NCBI RefSeq assembly: GCF_030272615.1
Contig: NC_081415.1
Span: forward strand, 107,055,254 to 107,119,253
Length of the DNA: 64,000 nt
Origin: Cryptomeria japonica
Lineage: Eukaryota; Streptophyta; Pinopsida; Cupressales; Cupressaceae
Direction of reading: 5' to 3'
Shown here: positions 11,336 to 21,748 of the stretch, one piece after another
How the letters are laid out: every line of letters starts with the position of its first letter
How positions within the stretch are numbered: the first letter of the stretch is position 1
Position numbers and translations under genes: made by a program
Notes under the pieces: generated by a model
Told to the model about the DNA's origin: nothing
Seen by the model: the letters and a program-made list of their open reading frames with translations, nothing else
The model's database searches: none

Positions 11336-12584
11336 TCCTTCAATCGCAGCTTTTTCGTCAGCGTCAACTTTTCATCTCCTTAAACGTCGGAATGCATTTC
11401 AAATCCGCACCGTTTATGTAGAATGGATAGCCCCATTCATCTAATAAATCGTTCAGAAATAATAAACATTAATTACAAGATATATTAATTTTAGCAGCCA
11501 ATAAAATTTCAACGATGGCTTTATTATTTGTAAAAGACAATTATTGCAGTTTTTTTTTTAAACAATAGTTTGTTCCTTCCAAATAATGGGTACAAGAAAC
11601 GATGAAATAGTTTTTTTGAGACAGATTTTAATGATATTGTGCAAGCTTTCATTGAAATATTCAAAATATTTTCTATGGTTACTAACAATTTTTTGTTTCC
11701 TTCTGTTTTATATAGACTATATTTGTTTGGATACCCATCCTAAGAGTTATATTGTAGCGTTGCACATTCCATTTGCTCATATATTTCGTGAGATTCTGCT
11801 AAAAATATTGGGGTTTAAGAACTACTAGATTCTTGAGCATTTGTGGGTACAATTGTTCTCACATTTTATATTTTCTTCCATGCTTATTTTTTTCTCTTTG
11901 GAAACTCTAAGCAACCGGACCATTTTCTATTGTTTTTTATTTCATTCTAAAACAATTCTTCTAATCTTTTCCAAAAATTAGCAACCAAAGTTTAAAAATT
12001 AAAACAAAACAATATATAATAAAGACAATGGAGCCACATTATTTAATTTAATATTTTGGTTTTTTTGTTAGTAATCTAAATAATTTATTTAAAATCCCAT
12101 AAAAAAATTCAATATAATCACGTTTCTAATAATTCTTTCAATTGCTAAAATATTAATACCATTTTGTTAAAAGAACAAGGTTGGTATATTTTATTAATAT
12201 GCATCATACAACATATACAAAAGTATAATAAATATGCTTGAATGTAAAACATCATCATGTCCATTGTCCATAAAACTTAAATTATTAGGAAAAATAATAA
12301 GGCAAGAAGGAATTAAAATGTAAAAGATGGGTCTAATTGATTAAAAAGCAAAAGGTTGGCATATTATATAGGATGTACCATCAATACCATTTAAAAAGAA
12401 AAAAGTTGGCATATTTGATTAATATACATCATACAACATGTACCATCAACATGAACCAAAGTATAAGAAATATGCTTGCTTGACTATCTTCATAATTTGG
12501 TTGATGTTAAATTATAATTTGGTTTATAATCCCAATGGTAATTTTGATTCTCTATTTGATTTTGACTCCAAAAATAAAAGAAAT
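11336..12584. other. AT-rich intergenic DNA with a diverged direct repeat
   Basis: The stretch GGTTGGTATATTTTATTAATATGCATCATACAAC near 12180 recurs in diverged form near 12405, about 230 bases away, with part of it again near 12352. An 80-codon hydrophobic frame at 11586-11828 has no family signature and is not accepted as a gene. Confidence 0.4.
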
Positions 12585-13725
12585 TGAACCCTAACCCTAA
12601 ATAAATTGTAATAACCTTAACTCTTAAATAAATTGTTCACCCAACAGTTAATAGTAAACCTAATTAAACATATTTATCATTGAATTAGGGTTAGTTTTAG
12701 GGTTCAATCAAGATTATGGATTTATAATGGTTAGATTTTACTTTGGGCTTACCTTTAGTGAGGGTCAACCTAATTTTTTTAAATGTTGAAGTAATCTTAT
12801 TGAACTTAAATTATTTACGTAAAAAAAAATTATAACTTTCTATTAAATTTAATTTAAATAATTTATATGACATTTTCTTATTAATGTTAGAAAAGTATTA
12901 TTTTTATTATTCGTTAATTTAACATATACAAAATTATTATTCTAAAGCTAACACTAACCCAAACTTAAATAATAATAGAATTAATTGATCAATTATATTT
13001 TAATGGTTGAGATTAAAATATCATAATAAATAATAGGGGTTATTATTTAATTAGGATTGATTCTTTTAATCTCAACCCTTACTATATTCCAAGTTGAACC
13101 CTAAGGCTAATCCTTCCACTAAACCAAATTGAACCCTAAATCTATATCTTAAATCAAATTGAAAACTAACACTAAATAAAACTAAACCCTAATACTAAAC
13201 CAAATTGAACCATGATTCTAATCCTAAAACAAATTCAATCACAACCCTAAACCTAAACCAAACCGAATTGCTTTAGCATTAGTGTTCAATAGTAAACTAA
13301 AATTATACCCTAATGATAAACCAAATTGAATCATACATTAGTGTTCAATATTAGACTAAATTGAATATTAAACTAAAATTAAACCCTAATGCTAAACCAA
13401 ATTGAATCATAACCCTAAACATAAACATAATTCTATTATAACCTTAACACTAAACCAAATTGAACCCTAACCCTAACTTGATTAAAATTGAAAACCATAT
13501 TGAATCTTAACCCTAACCCTAAACCAAATTTTACCATAAACATAGCACAACCAACTGTAATGATAATCTCAAATCAAAGTAAACCCTAACCATAACACTG
13601 AACAAAATTAGAATTTAACCTTAGAGTTAATTCAACACTAAACCAAAGTTTTCTCTTACCATAAACATAATTAGCCAGTATACCAAATTGAACCCTAAAC
13701 CTAAACACTAAAATTGAGCTTCAAA
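12585..13725. repeat. Degenerate CCCTAA-type minisatellite, block 2
   Basis: Same style as block 1. AAACCAAATTGAACCCTAA and close variants recur about every 20 bases, with occasional perfect double units such as AACCCTAACCCTAAA. The interval 12690-12780 holds the opposite orientation (TTAGGGTTAGTTTTAGGGTT). It is separated from block 1 by about 1.2 kb of ordinary AT-rich DNA. Confidence 0.75.
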
Positions 13726-13879
13726 CAAATGCACTTGGCAAGCATAATACCAAACTCCATGACCTTTGCCAGCTCCTTCCTTTCGCGGCATAAAGCCTTT
13801 GTCCCACATTGGTAGTGGGGAGGAAATTTTCAATATTTAAATACAAAGCTACATATATCTTTAGTGTCTAAAGCTTAAA

Positions 13880-16035
13880 GGCTTTTGACAAGAAGCAGTT
13901 GAGCAAATAGGAGGAAGATCGATGGTGTTCATTGTGCCGCGATGGGAAACTACTCACTAGTTACCCATTGTGGATTAGCGTGGTGGGTCTATCCCTAATT
14001 GAAAAAAAAAAAAGAAATTGATACGCGATGGGAAACTACTCACCAGTTACCCATCGCGGATTAGTGTGGTGGGTCTGATAGTAGTGAAGTGGCAGATGAC
14101 ATGGTGAATAGGTGGATATGTGAGCCAATCTGAAGAAGACATGTAGCGGGGCTCAAAAGTAAAGGTTGAGCAAGTCTCAGGAATGGCCAAGATTATAGAA
14201 ACCAATTTAAATCGAGCTAACTTCAATAATAGCCGAATTACTCTTTATTCTTAAATAAACACATAGATCAGTTAATAAGTCTATTTCATTCCAAATTTCC
14301 ATCCATAACTTCATTTGATCATTCCATTTAAATCGTAATAAACATGAATTTTCTATAAAAGATAAAGATTCTTTATTCCATAAGATCGACGGTGGTCATT
14401 GATATGCAATGAGAATTAGATTGATGGTTACCCACCGCAACCCAGTGACAAAGAAGAACCAAGGTCCAAAGGTGGCTCCAGTGGTGTTGAGGTGGTTGGC
14501 AAGTGGGAGGCTAGGTGCCGCCCAGGTGGATTTCAAGCGAACCAAGAAGTGCCACATGGTGCATCCAGGTCCAGTGGTGGGTCTAGCTCAAGGTCAGGTG
14601 GTAGATTAGGTGGCGGTCAGCTGATGCATAGACAAATTAGGAAGTGACACATGGCAGCACTCTACAGGCAAATTAATAGGTAAGCAGGTTGGAGATGATC
14701 CAACGACTATTGTGATACCATAATGGAAATTTGTGTGAACCTTAATCATCGTGACCCAATGACAAACCACTAGCGGTGGGCTAGGGCAAGCAGTTAAAGT
14801 AGACAGTTAGTGCAGATGGTGAAGCGGCGACTGTTAAGTAACCAAGGACACTAAAGATTGAGCGGTTGACCTATAATCTAATGGTTGTCACTAGATCGCA
14901 ATGAGAAATAGCTTGATAGTTACCCATCATGACCTAGTGACAAAGAAGAGCTAGGGTCTGGTGTTGGGTCCGATGATGATGAGATGATAGTTAGGTGACA
15001 GGTCAGGTGGTGCCCAGATGGATTTTGAGAGAAATAGGAGGTGCCACGTGGCGGAGCAAGTTGGGTAGTTCTAACGATCGGGTGGATGATCCAACGGTGG
15101 TTGCTGATTCACAATGGGAAGATGCTTGTTGGTTACTCAGTGTGGATCAGCTACAAAGCACATGCAGTAAAGAATAAGATAAAGAGCGAGCAGATCAGAG
15201 GAAGATCGACAATGGCCGTTGTACCATGATGGGAAACTACTCACGAGTTACCCATCATGGATCAGCGACAAAGAAGAGCCTGGGTCCAGTGGTGGGTCCG
15301 ACAGTAGTGAAGTGGCAGATGACATGGTGAACAAGTGGATCTGTGCGCCATGCAGAAGAAGACACGTGGTGGGGCTCAGAAGTAAAGGTCGAGAAGGTCC
15401 GAGGAAGATCGACGGTGGTCATTGATCCATAATGAGAATTAGCTCGACGATAACCAATCGTGAACCAGTGACAAAGAAGAACCAAGGTCCAATGGTGGGT
15501 CCAGCGGTACTGAGGTGGCTGACAGGTGGCAGGTTAGGTGGCACCCAGGTGGATTTCGAGTGAACCAAGAAGTGCCACTTGGTGGACCCAGGTCCAGTGG
15601 CGGGCCCAACTCAAGTTCAGGTGGCAAATTAGGTGGTGCCCAGCTAATGTGCAGATAAATCAAGAAGTGACACATGGCAGGGGTCTATAGGCAAATTAAC
15701 GAGTGAGCAAGTTGGAGATGATCCAACGGCTGTCATGATACCGCAATGGAAAATTGCATGAACCTTAATCATCATGACCCAGCAACAAACCACTAGCAGC
15801 GAGCTAGGGTAGGCGGTTAAAGCAGACAGTTAGTGCAGACGGTGAAGTGGCAGTGGCTAAGTAACCCAGGACCCTAAAGATCGAGCGGTTGACTTGTAAT
15901 CTGACGGTTATTGTTGGACAGCAATGAGAAATAGCTCGACGGTTACCCATAGTGACCCAGCTACAAAGAAGAGCCAAGGTCTAGTGGTGGGTCAAGGTGG
16001 ATTCCAAGCGAACCAGGAGGTGCCACATGGCAGAG
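13880..16035. repeat. GC-richer higher-order repeat with hairpin submotif
   Basis: Two long copies run in the same direction: roughly 14020-15060 and 15220-16035. Landmarks are offset 1201 bases at the start (14027 and 15228) and 1023 bases later (14382/15405 and 14860/15883). The change in offset is due to extra AT-rich DNA in the first copy at about 14191-14381. A third partial copy lies at 13915-13990. Inside each copy a submotif of about 40 bases recurs: AATGRGAAAT...GACGGTTACCCATCGTGACC, followed by ACAAAGAAGAGCC. Several submotifs fold as hairpins with stem CGATGGG...CCCATCG. Base composition and CACGTG words set the block apart from the AT-rich flanks. Open frames here (60-78 codons on both strands) shift with the repeat and show no conserved protein. 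Family unknown to me. Confidence 0.7.
14191..14381. other. AT-rich segment present in only one copy of the higher-order repeat
   Basis: The first long repeat copy has about 178 extra bases here compared with the second copy, of clearly different, AT-rich composition. It could be a small insertion in copy one or a deletion in copy two. I see no inverted termini or clear target duplication. Confidence 0.4.
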
Positions 16036-16275
16036 CTCAATCCAAAAAATATAAATTAAAGAGTGATTAAAGAAGTATCCAAATTGTGGAGCCAATTTCT
16101 GTAAAAAATACAAGCACGAGGATTGCTAGCGCAGGAAGAGTGTTATTTTTTGAAGTCTAAAGGTTAAAGTGATTAAAATAAAATATTAATCATAGTTAAT
16201 TAATAAAAGGGAATTAGGAAAAAAGAGATGAGAGACTCCAGATAATATTGTACTATAATTGCGCTTACGGATGCT

Positions 16276-16427
16276 ACTAGCCTATATATATAGAAATATA
16301 TATAAAAAAAGTTGAGAGATATCGAGGCTTTCATTTCAAAATTTAACTTAAAATTAATAAATTAATCAATGAAAGCCTAGATATCTCTAAGCTTTTTTTA
16401 TATATATTTCTATATATATAGGCTAGT
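16276..16427. mobile_element. Short inverted-repeat element (MITE-like, TA-flanked)
   Basis: The left arm, starting CTAGCCTATATATATAGAAA, and the right arm, ending in TTTCTATATATATAGGCTAG, are reverse complements over about 60 bases each. They include matching GAGATATC...CTTTCATT blocks and leave only about 25 bases of loop. The termini CTAGCC...GGCTAG are flanked on both sides by TA. That fits a Tc1/mariner (Stowaway-type) target duplication, although the end sequence is not the common Stowaway end. It could also be read as a long hairpin precursor of small RNA. Confidence 0.6.
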
Positions 16428-16451
16428 AAAATAAAAAAACTTAAAAAAATG

Positions 16452-16570
16452 GGGATCACTTGTTAGTGTAATGGTAAAATGGTTGCATTGTTTGACAAAG
16501 TGTATCTAGTTAAATAGCTATTTGTTTCAAAGGTCGATGAGTGAGAGATTTGAAGATAGGGTAGGACCTA
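16452..16570 (+). mobile_element. Possible tRNA-derived SINE head (degraded)
   Basis: TTAGTGTAATGGTAAAATGG resembles a tRNA A box. It is followed by GGTTGCATTGTTTGAC, a phrase seen in plant Au-type SINE heads, and about 75 bases after the A box by AGGTCGATGAG, which resembles a B box with one base missing. No poly-A/T tail or target duplication was found. Confidence 0.25.
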
Positions 16571-17700
16571 AAATTAGGATATGTTCTTGTGATGTGGAAG
16601 AATTATCAAATACAAAAAGAGAAAAAATTATTTAATTTTATTTTTGAAAAATTAAATAAATTATTTAATTTTGTAAGAAGTGGTAGTTAATTAGATATTT
16701 TAAAAAAAATATTTAATTTTACAATAGACCAAAAGATGAATTAGTTAAAAAAATAAAATTATTTAATTAATGAAGAGAAATTGAAAAATTAATTAAATAA
16801 TTAAAAATAATAGAAATATTAATGAAAAGATGATGACATAACAAGACAAAAATGTATTAGTAACTTTTAGTGATTTTGATCTACTAGATAGTAGGGTGAT
16901 TTGCAACTGCATTAATGAAGGTAATTTTTCTTCCTTCGAGGGGAGACTGTCTGAAGTAATTAGGGATGGGTTACTAGTGTGGAGCACAAAAATGTGCTTT
17001 AAGTGGAATATGCAATGCTTATGGATAGTGATTTTTCATGTGATAACATTATTATTACATAACATTATTTTATTTAAATTATATTTTTTTATATTATTTG
17101 AAATAGTGATTTTTCTTTATATTGATTTGTAAGTATACTTTTAAATTAAATTATATTAATTAATAAATCTATATTAATAATAATTAATAATTATAATATT
17201 ATGAGTTAGATAATGAATATAAGTTACATAAATTTATAATCTAGATAAATTATAAGTTATATTCATCATTAAATTAATTGACATAATTTTGATATCAAAT
17301 ATATATTATAAATAATTTATAAATTATAATTATAATTAAATTAAATATTTACTTTATAATTTAGTACAAAATTGATTAATTAATTATAATTATATATAGA
17401 ACTAACTTATAAAAATATATATTAATCATATTATTTTTAATTCTTTAATGATTAATTTAATATCATGTCTAATATTTTTGTTTATATTAATAAAATTAAA
17501 TATTATATAAATTTTATAATTTATTTTTTAGATATTATAAATTATAAGCATATTATAATTTTTACCTTCTTTTATTAAACACATATTTTTATTATGTAAT
17601 AAAAATAAAATAAATAAAGATAAAAAATTTAAACATATTATTAGAAAAAATGTAATATATAATTAATTATTAATTTATTATATTAAAAAAAATAAAATAA
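16571..17700. other. Extremely AT-rich intergenic DNA, no gene
   Basis: Long ATTATAAATTA-type stretches. Open frames of 64-78 codons at 16793-17132 on both strands have no protein signature. Confidence 0.5.
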
Positions 17701-17842
17701 TAACCGTGCAATGCATCGAAGAAGGTGCGCTACAGGAAAGGCAGTGCGCTATTGTAAAATCAGGCTTACAGTCAGCAGTATAATTTTCTTGAAAGCATGG
17801 CATTCGATGAGACTGCATCTCTTTGTGGCATCTTGTAAATAG

Positions 17843-18076
17843 TTCACGCGCTTTGTTTCTGCTTCCACATTTGAATACGTATTTACCAGGCTATTTAAGA
17901 TTGTAATTTTAGGCAAACCTGCCTGGATGATGATTGGTGAATACCCATTCCCTGTTCCAAAGCTTCCATTCTATCAAACACTAGAAGGGTGTGAGCAAAG
18001 GTTGTTGAATCTGGCTGTTTCCCTTCTAGTTGCATTTGGTGAAAGTTTCTTAGAGATAGATTCAATTACAAATTAG
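17843..18076 (+). pseudogene. Orphan coding-like segment, 77 codons, unrecognised
   Basis: Open from just after a TAG at 17840-17842 to a TAG at 18074-18076. The translation has balanced, protein-like composition, with segments such as LFKIVILGKPAWMMIGEYPF, PVPKLPFYQTLEGCEQRLLN and a hydrophobic C-terminus. The first ATG in frame is at 17927 and would give 49 residues. It sits in less AT-rich DNA (17700-18250) immediately left of copia element A, so it may be a truncated host exon. I cannot name a family. Confidence 0.35.
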
Positions 18077-18252
18077 ATACCTCGCTACAAAAAGAGTTTT
18101 GTAGCACCTTAGCTTCTATCTTTCCTTTCTGTTTCTCTGCCCTCTACACTTCATTCTCTTCAACTATGATTTTTTGTTTCTGTTTCTGCTAGTAACTATC
18201 TCATCTAGGTTCTCTAATGTCTTCCACTCTGATCAGTTCCCTGCTCTACCTT

Positions 18253-19296
18253 TGTTAGGACCCGGAGGCAACTGAGAGGAGGGGGTGGGGTGAATCAGTT
18301 GTCTATTAATTTAAACCCAAATATAACTTAACCAAACTTAGTGCATAATACCAGTAAACCAAACTTAATGTTGGTAGACAGTTTAACAGTTAATAACAGT
18401 ATCGGTAAAGTTTAATGCATGAAACAAAAAGACAAATAATATCCACAACACATAACACAGATATTTGTATGTGGAAACCCTGTAAGGGGAAAAACCATGG
18501 TGGGAAACCTTACCCATAATCAGATGATACTACTGTAGATGGTATGTGTGTACAAATGGGGTCTGCACATGCAGAAATGCCAACTACCTAGAGCTCACTG
18601 CTCAATCGCAAAATGGGAGTCACACTGACTATAATTGGGTGGATAAATCCAATGATAATATACTGCTCAAAATAACATCTTCATATGCTTGATTCAATAC
18701 CAATTAAGCTCTGATTGTCTTCTTCATACCTTCCTTGAATCTTCAAATGATGTCTGCGTGTATAGCTCTGCTTATATTTGCATATACCTTATTACAATCC
18801 TGTCACACCTTCTTCCTATATAATCTCACAAATGAGATCTTACATATATACCAAAACCTAAGACCAAATGTGTAGGTCGGCTCACTAAGAATATCACAAT
18901 TAAATCAATTACAAATGAATCACTATGCGATGCATCATGTCGGCTCAATGCATTTACAATAATAACCAATCAATAAAATATCTCCATAATGTGTCAAGCT
19001 GATCTAGAATAGATAACGCTTGACGGTCCATACCCTAGACCTATTTGCTGGTAACAGTAAATATGCAAACTCGATTAGATTAAGTGTCCAAACAATTTCT
19101 TCAAAATAACCAAGTAATCTTCATATGATAACAGATCATCCTCAGTGCCGTTGAACAATATAACCTGCTAGTGAACCAGATATCGATGACTGTGCATAAG
19201 TCATTTAACATGTCGGTGAGCATAACCAAAGATTTCTAGAAGAACAAGTGTTGACATCAATGAAAAAACCAATGCAACACATCTATAATACTAACA
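18253..19296 (-). repeat. 3' LTR of copia element A
   Basis: 1,044 bases, starting TGTTAGGACC and ending ACTAACA on the plus strand (TG...CA ends). It is homologous over its whole length to 31633-32666. On the plus strand its right end abuts the polypurine tract complement ATCTCCCCCTTTGG. Confidence 0.9.
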
Positions 19297-19310
19297 ATCT
19301 CCCCCTTTGG
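19297..19310 (-). other. Polypurine tract of element A
   Basis: Minus strand reads CCAAAGGGGGAGAT immediately before the 3' LTR, the expected plus-strand priming site. Four more GGGGAG-type tracts lie upstream, at about 19438, 19455, 19490 and 19591. Confidence 0.75.
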
Positions 19311-19679
19311 CATTGATGGCAACACAAGATGGAAAAACCATCTAAGTGCCATGGCAGAAATGCCAAAAATAGAAAACCAACAATCTCCCAAAGAGATCAT
19401 TAACTAGAAATAAAAATGAAGATATAGAGAGTAACAATCTCCCCCAAAGAATAATCTCTCCCAAAATATAATGTGTTTTTCCATAGATATCTCTCCCCCT
19501 TTGACATCGAATGCCAAAGAAAAAACAAAATACAATCAGTTCATAGTACTTATTACAAATGCCAATTGTTAAAACCAAATTCATTCAATCTACTCCCCCT
19601 GAGAAGTAGCTCTCCTTCATCAAAGCCAGAACAAGATTTCTCTGTTAATTCTGTCGATCTGATGCCATGCTCCAATTGT

Positions 19680-20517
19680 CTAAATTTCTATCGATGAGGG
19701 TATGACTCCAAGATGCTCTCTTAGATATTCAAAAGTTTCCTTAGGCAAAGGCTTAGTAAAGATATCTGCAATCTGCTCTTTAGTATTAACATAAACCAAT
19801 TTCACTTCTTTTGCTTCAACATTCTCTTTCAGAAAATTGAATTTGATAGAAACATGTTTAGTTTTAGAGTGAAATACCAGATTTTTTGATATTTCAATTG
19901 CTGCCATATTATCACAGTAAATAATTATAGGTTCTTTGCATTTTACCTTTATGTCCTTCAACATTTTCTTAATCCATAATACCTGTGTACAATTAGTTGC
20001 TACTGCAACATATTCTGATTCTGTTGTTGATAGTGATGTACAACTTTGTTTCTTGCTCAACCATGAAATTAGTCTGCTACCAAAAAAAAATCCTCCGCCG
20101 GTGGTGCTTTTTCTGTCATCAACATCTCCAGCCCAATTTGCATATGTGTATGCACATAAATCAAAATTTTCATCTTTAGGATACCATAAACCAAGATTTG
20201 TTGTGCCTTGTAGGTATCGGAAAATCCTCTTCACTGTTGATTCATGATTTTCCTTAGGATTACTCTGAAATCTTGAGACAATACATACTGCATTCATAAT
20301 ATCAGGTCTTATTTGTGTCAAATAAATTAAACCTCTAATCATAGATTTATATCTTGTTGGATTAACAGGTGCTAATTCATCCTTCAATGATAGTTTATCA
20401 GTTGTAGTCATAAGAGTACTGACCGGTTTAGAGTTTTCTATACCAAATTTCTTTAGCAGTTCTTTCAAGTACTTTGACTGATTTATAAATATTCCTTTAT
20501 CAATCTATGAAATCTAC
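19680..20517 (-). pseudogene. pol: Copia A pol: C-terminal reverse transcriptase and RNase H
   Basis: An open stretch of 262 codons (20468-19680) continues upstream, with stops, to the insertion point of element I. It begins at the reverse transcriptase thumb (SKYLKELLKKFGIENSKPV) and passes through the conserved connection TRPDI/IRPDI-type motif. It then covers the copia RNase H: DWAG/NWAG-type motif (here ANWAGD), DDRKSTTGG, SEYVA, IYCDN and KTKHVSIKFNFL, ending in DIFTKPLPKETFEYLR. Only about the first half of RT is missing, and that half lies beyond element I at 28276-28866. No env-like frame follows; 19311-19679 is 3' untranslated sequence. Confidence 0.85.
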
Positions 20518-20692
20518 AATCCTGTAGCATCCTAAAATTGCGACACTTGTAATTTTGACTGCATTTGGGTCTTCACGATGGTGACGCAACACTAAACCTG
20601 AATGGAGACCCCGAAACCTGTTCATAACACCAAAAACTGCATTTTCAAGCACCTTGGCCTGATCCTCCTTGCACCCTGCTGTTCCGGGAGGT

Positions 20693-20721
20693 GGGACCAG
20701 AGCACCCAGCGCCCTGGTCCC
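20693..20721 (+). other. LTR hairpin, mutated copy
   Basis: GGGACCAGAGCAC, loop CCA, GCGCCCTGGTCCC. Two of 13 stem pairs are broken by G-to-A-type changes relative to the perfect copy in the 3' LTR at 27241-27269. Confidence 0.7.
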
Positions 20722-20843
20722 TGGGTCCTATTTTGGGCCCGGTCTCTTTTGGGCATCGGGTCTTTATGTTTGCAAATTGGAAAATAATCTTTCCTGGTCG
20801 GCCCAAGGTCAGAAAAATCAGTCTATCAGCCCTAATTGACAAG

Positions 20844-20850
20844 TATATAA
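20844..20850 (+). promoter_or_regulatory. TATA box of the element I 5' LTR
   Basis: TATATAA within AAGTATATAAAC, about 320 bases into the LTR. It is conserved in the 3' LTR (27392-27398) and in the related LTR F (62687-62693), so it is the likely core promoter. Confidence 0.6.
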
Positions 20851-21328
20851 ACTACATTTCCTCTCCCATTTTGGGAGATGAAAAGAGGAAGGACATATGT
20901 GTACAAGATGTGGAAACGATATTCAAACATTCAAGTATTCAAGCATTCAAGCATTCCTTCAAGCAATTGATCATTCTAAGTCTCCATTCAAGGCTAAGTG
21001 TTGCATTCAAGACAAGGATTCAACCATTGAAGAGGAGATCACATACTACATACAACATACAACATTTACACCTTCGCATGTAAGAATACAAACATTCTTA
21101 CAACAAGGTATCAGTACTTGATTACATTACAATCATTACATTTACAACATTTCTCATTTCTTGGTTAATTCCAAAACTGGGGTTTGACCTAAGGGCAAAC
21201 CCCTAATCCCTAACACCCCAATCGTCTTCGCTTTTCTGTGTGTAGGTTGTAGGTACGCGGCTGAAATTGGAGATCTGGAATCCTTGTGCAGAGACGAACA
21301 GATCCCCCTTCGTTTCGCGGATTTTTCG

Positions 21329-21360
21329 GAGGACCGTGTGCACGCCGGGTGCCATCGTCC
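21329..21360 (+). promoter_or_regulatory. Repeated GC-rich motif, LTR copy
   Basis: Begins GAGGACCGTGTGCAC and ends GCCATCGTCC. It can fold with an AGGAC/GTCCT outer stem and GCAC/GTGC inner stem. The same motif recurs twice in the leader (22114, 22737) and in the 3' LTR (27878). Confidence 0.5.
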
Positions 21361-21729
21361 TGTCAACTTTCGCTCAAATTTTTAGGACAGTGCCGTATCA
21401 ACATTTTACTGCTAATTCCAGGTCCGCAGCTTCATCATATATTCCTATCTCTATTTATAAGCGAATCTTTGTCACTTTACATGCATTCCTAGCTTAATCC
21501 TTCTATCCACATTTCTTTACAAAAAAGGGTAGCCTTGCTGTCTTAACCCTTGAAGCTCATTTAGAATCCAATCTTGCATTGCGTAGGATTGGATCTTGTG
21601 GGTTTCAACCCCTCTTTTGAATGTAAAGTCTCCCCTAAGTGAAAACCGCCGATCCTAGTGACGTCCCTTCTCTCTCCTTGGAGTTGGAGAGGGGAGAGCA
21701 ACTAGGGTTCGATTTTATGCTTTACATTT

Positions 21730-21748
21730 TGGTGAACCCGACGTGAAC
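21730..21748 (+). other. Primer-binding-site-like sequence of element I
   Basis: TGGTGAACCCGACGTGAAC begins three bases after the 5' LTR end, where minus-strand priming is expected. The leading TGG pairs with the CCA end of a tRNA; I do not assign the tRNA species. LTR F has a decayed equivalent (TTGTGAACTTGAC) at the same place. Confidence 0.65.

Larger units (their letters stand above)
20523..21726 (+). repeat. 5' LTR of element I
   Basis: 1,204 bases, TGTAGCATCC...GCTTTACA, matching 27071-28275 along its length. It contains a hairpin (20693-20721), a TATA box (20844-20850), a short (ATTCAAGC)n run near 20930-20960 and one copy of the GAGGACCGTGTGCAC motif (21329-21360). Confidence 0.92.

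Noticed and set aside
11586-11828. 80-residue hydrophobic protein
   Set aside because: Low-complexity hydrophobic frame in AT-rich DNA with no motif, promoter or splice context.
10175-13725. A true telomere or chromosome end
   Set aside because: CCCTAA units are degenerate and interspersed with spacers, and ordinary DNA and retroelements flank both sides, so it is at most interstitial.
14409-15675. Several 60-78-codon frames on both strands in the GC-rich repeat
   Set aside because: They follow the repeat units, overlap on both strands and do not keep a common protein between copies.
20602-21366. Several 60-130-codon frames in the element I LTR on both strands
   Set aside because: They lie in non-coding LTR sequence and recur only because the LTR is duplicated at 27071-28275.
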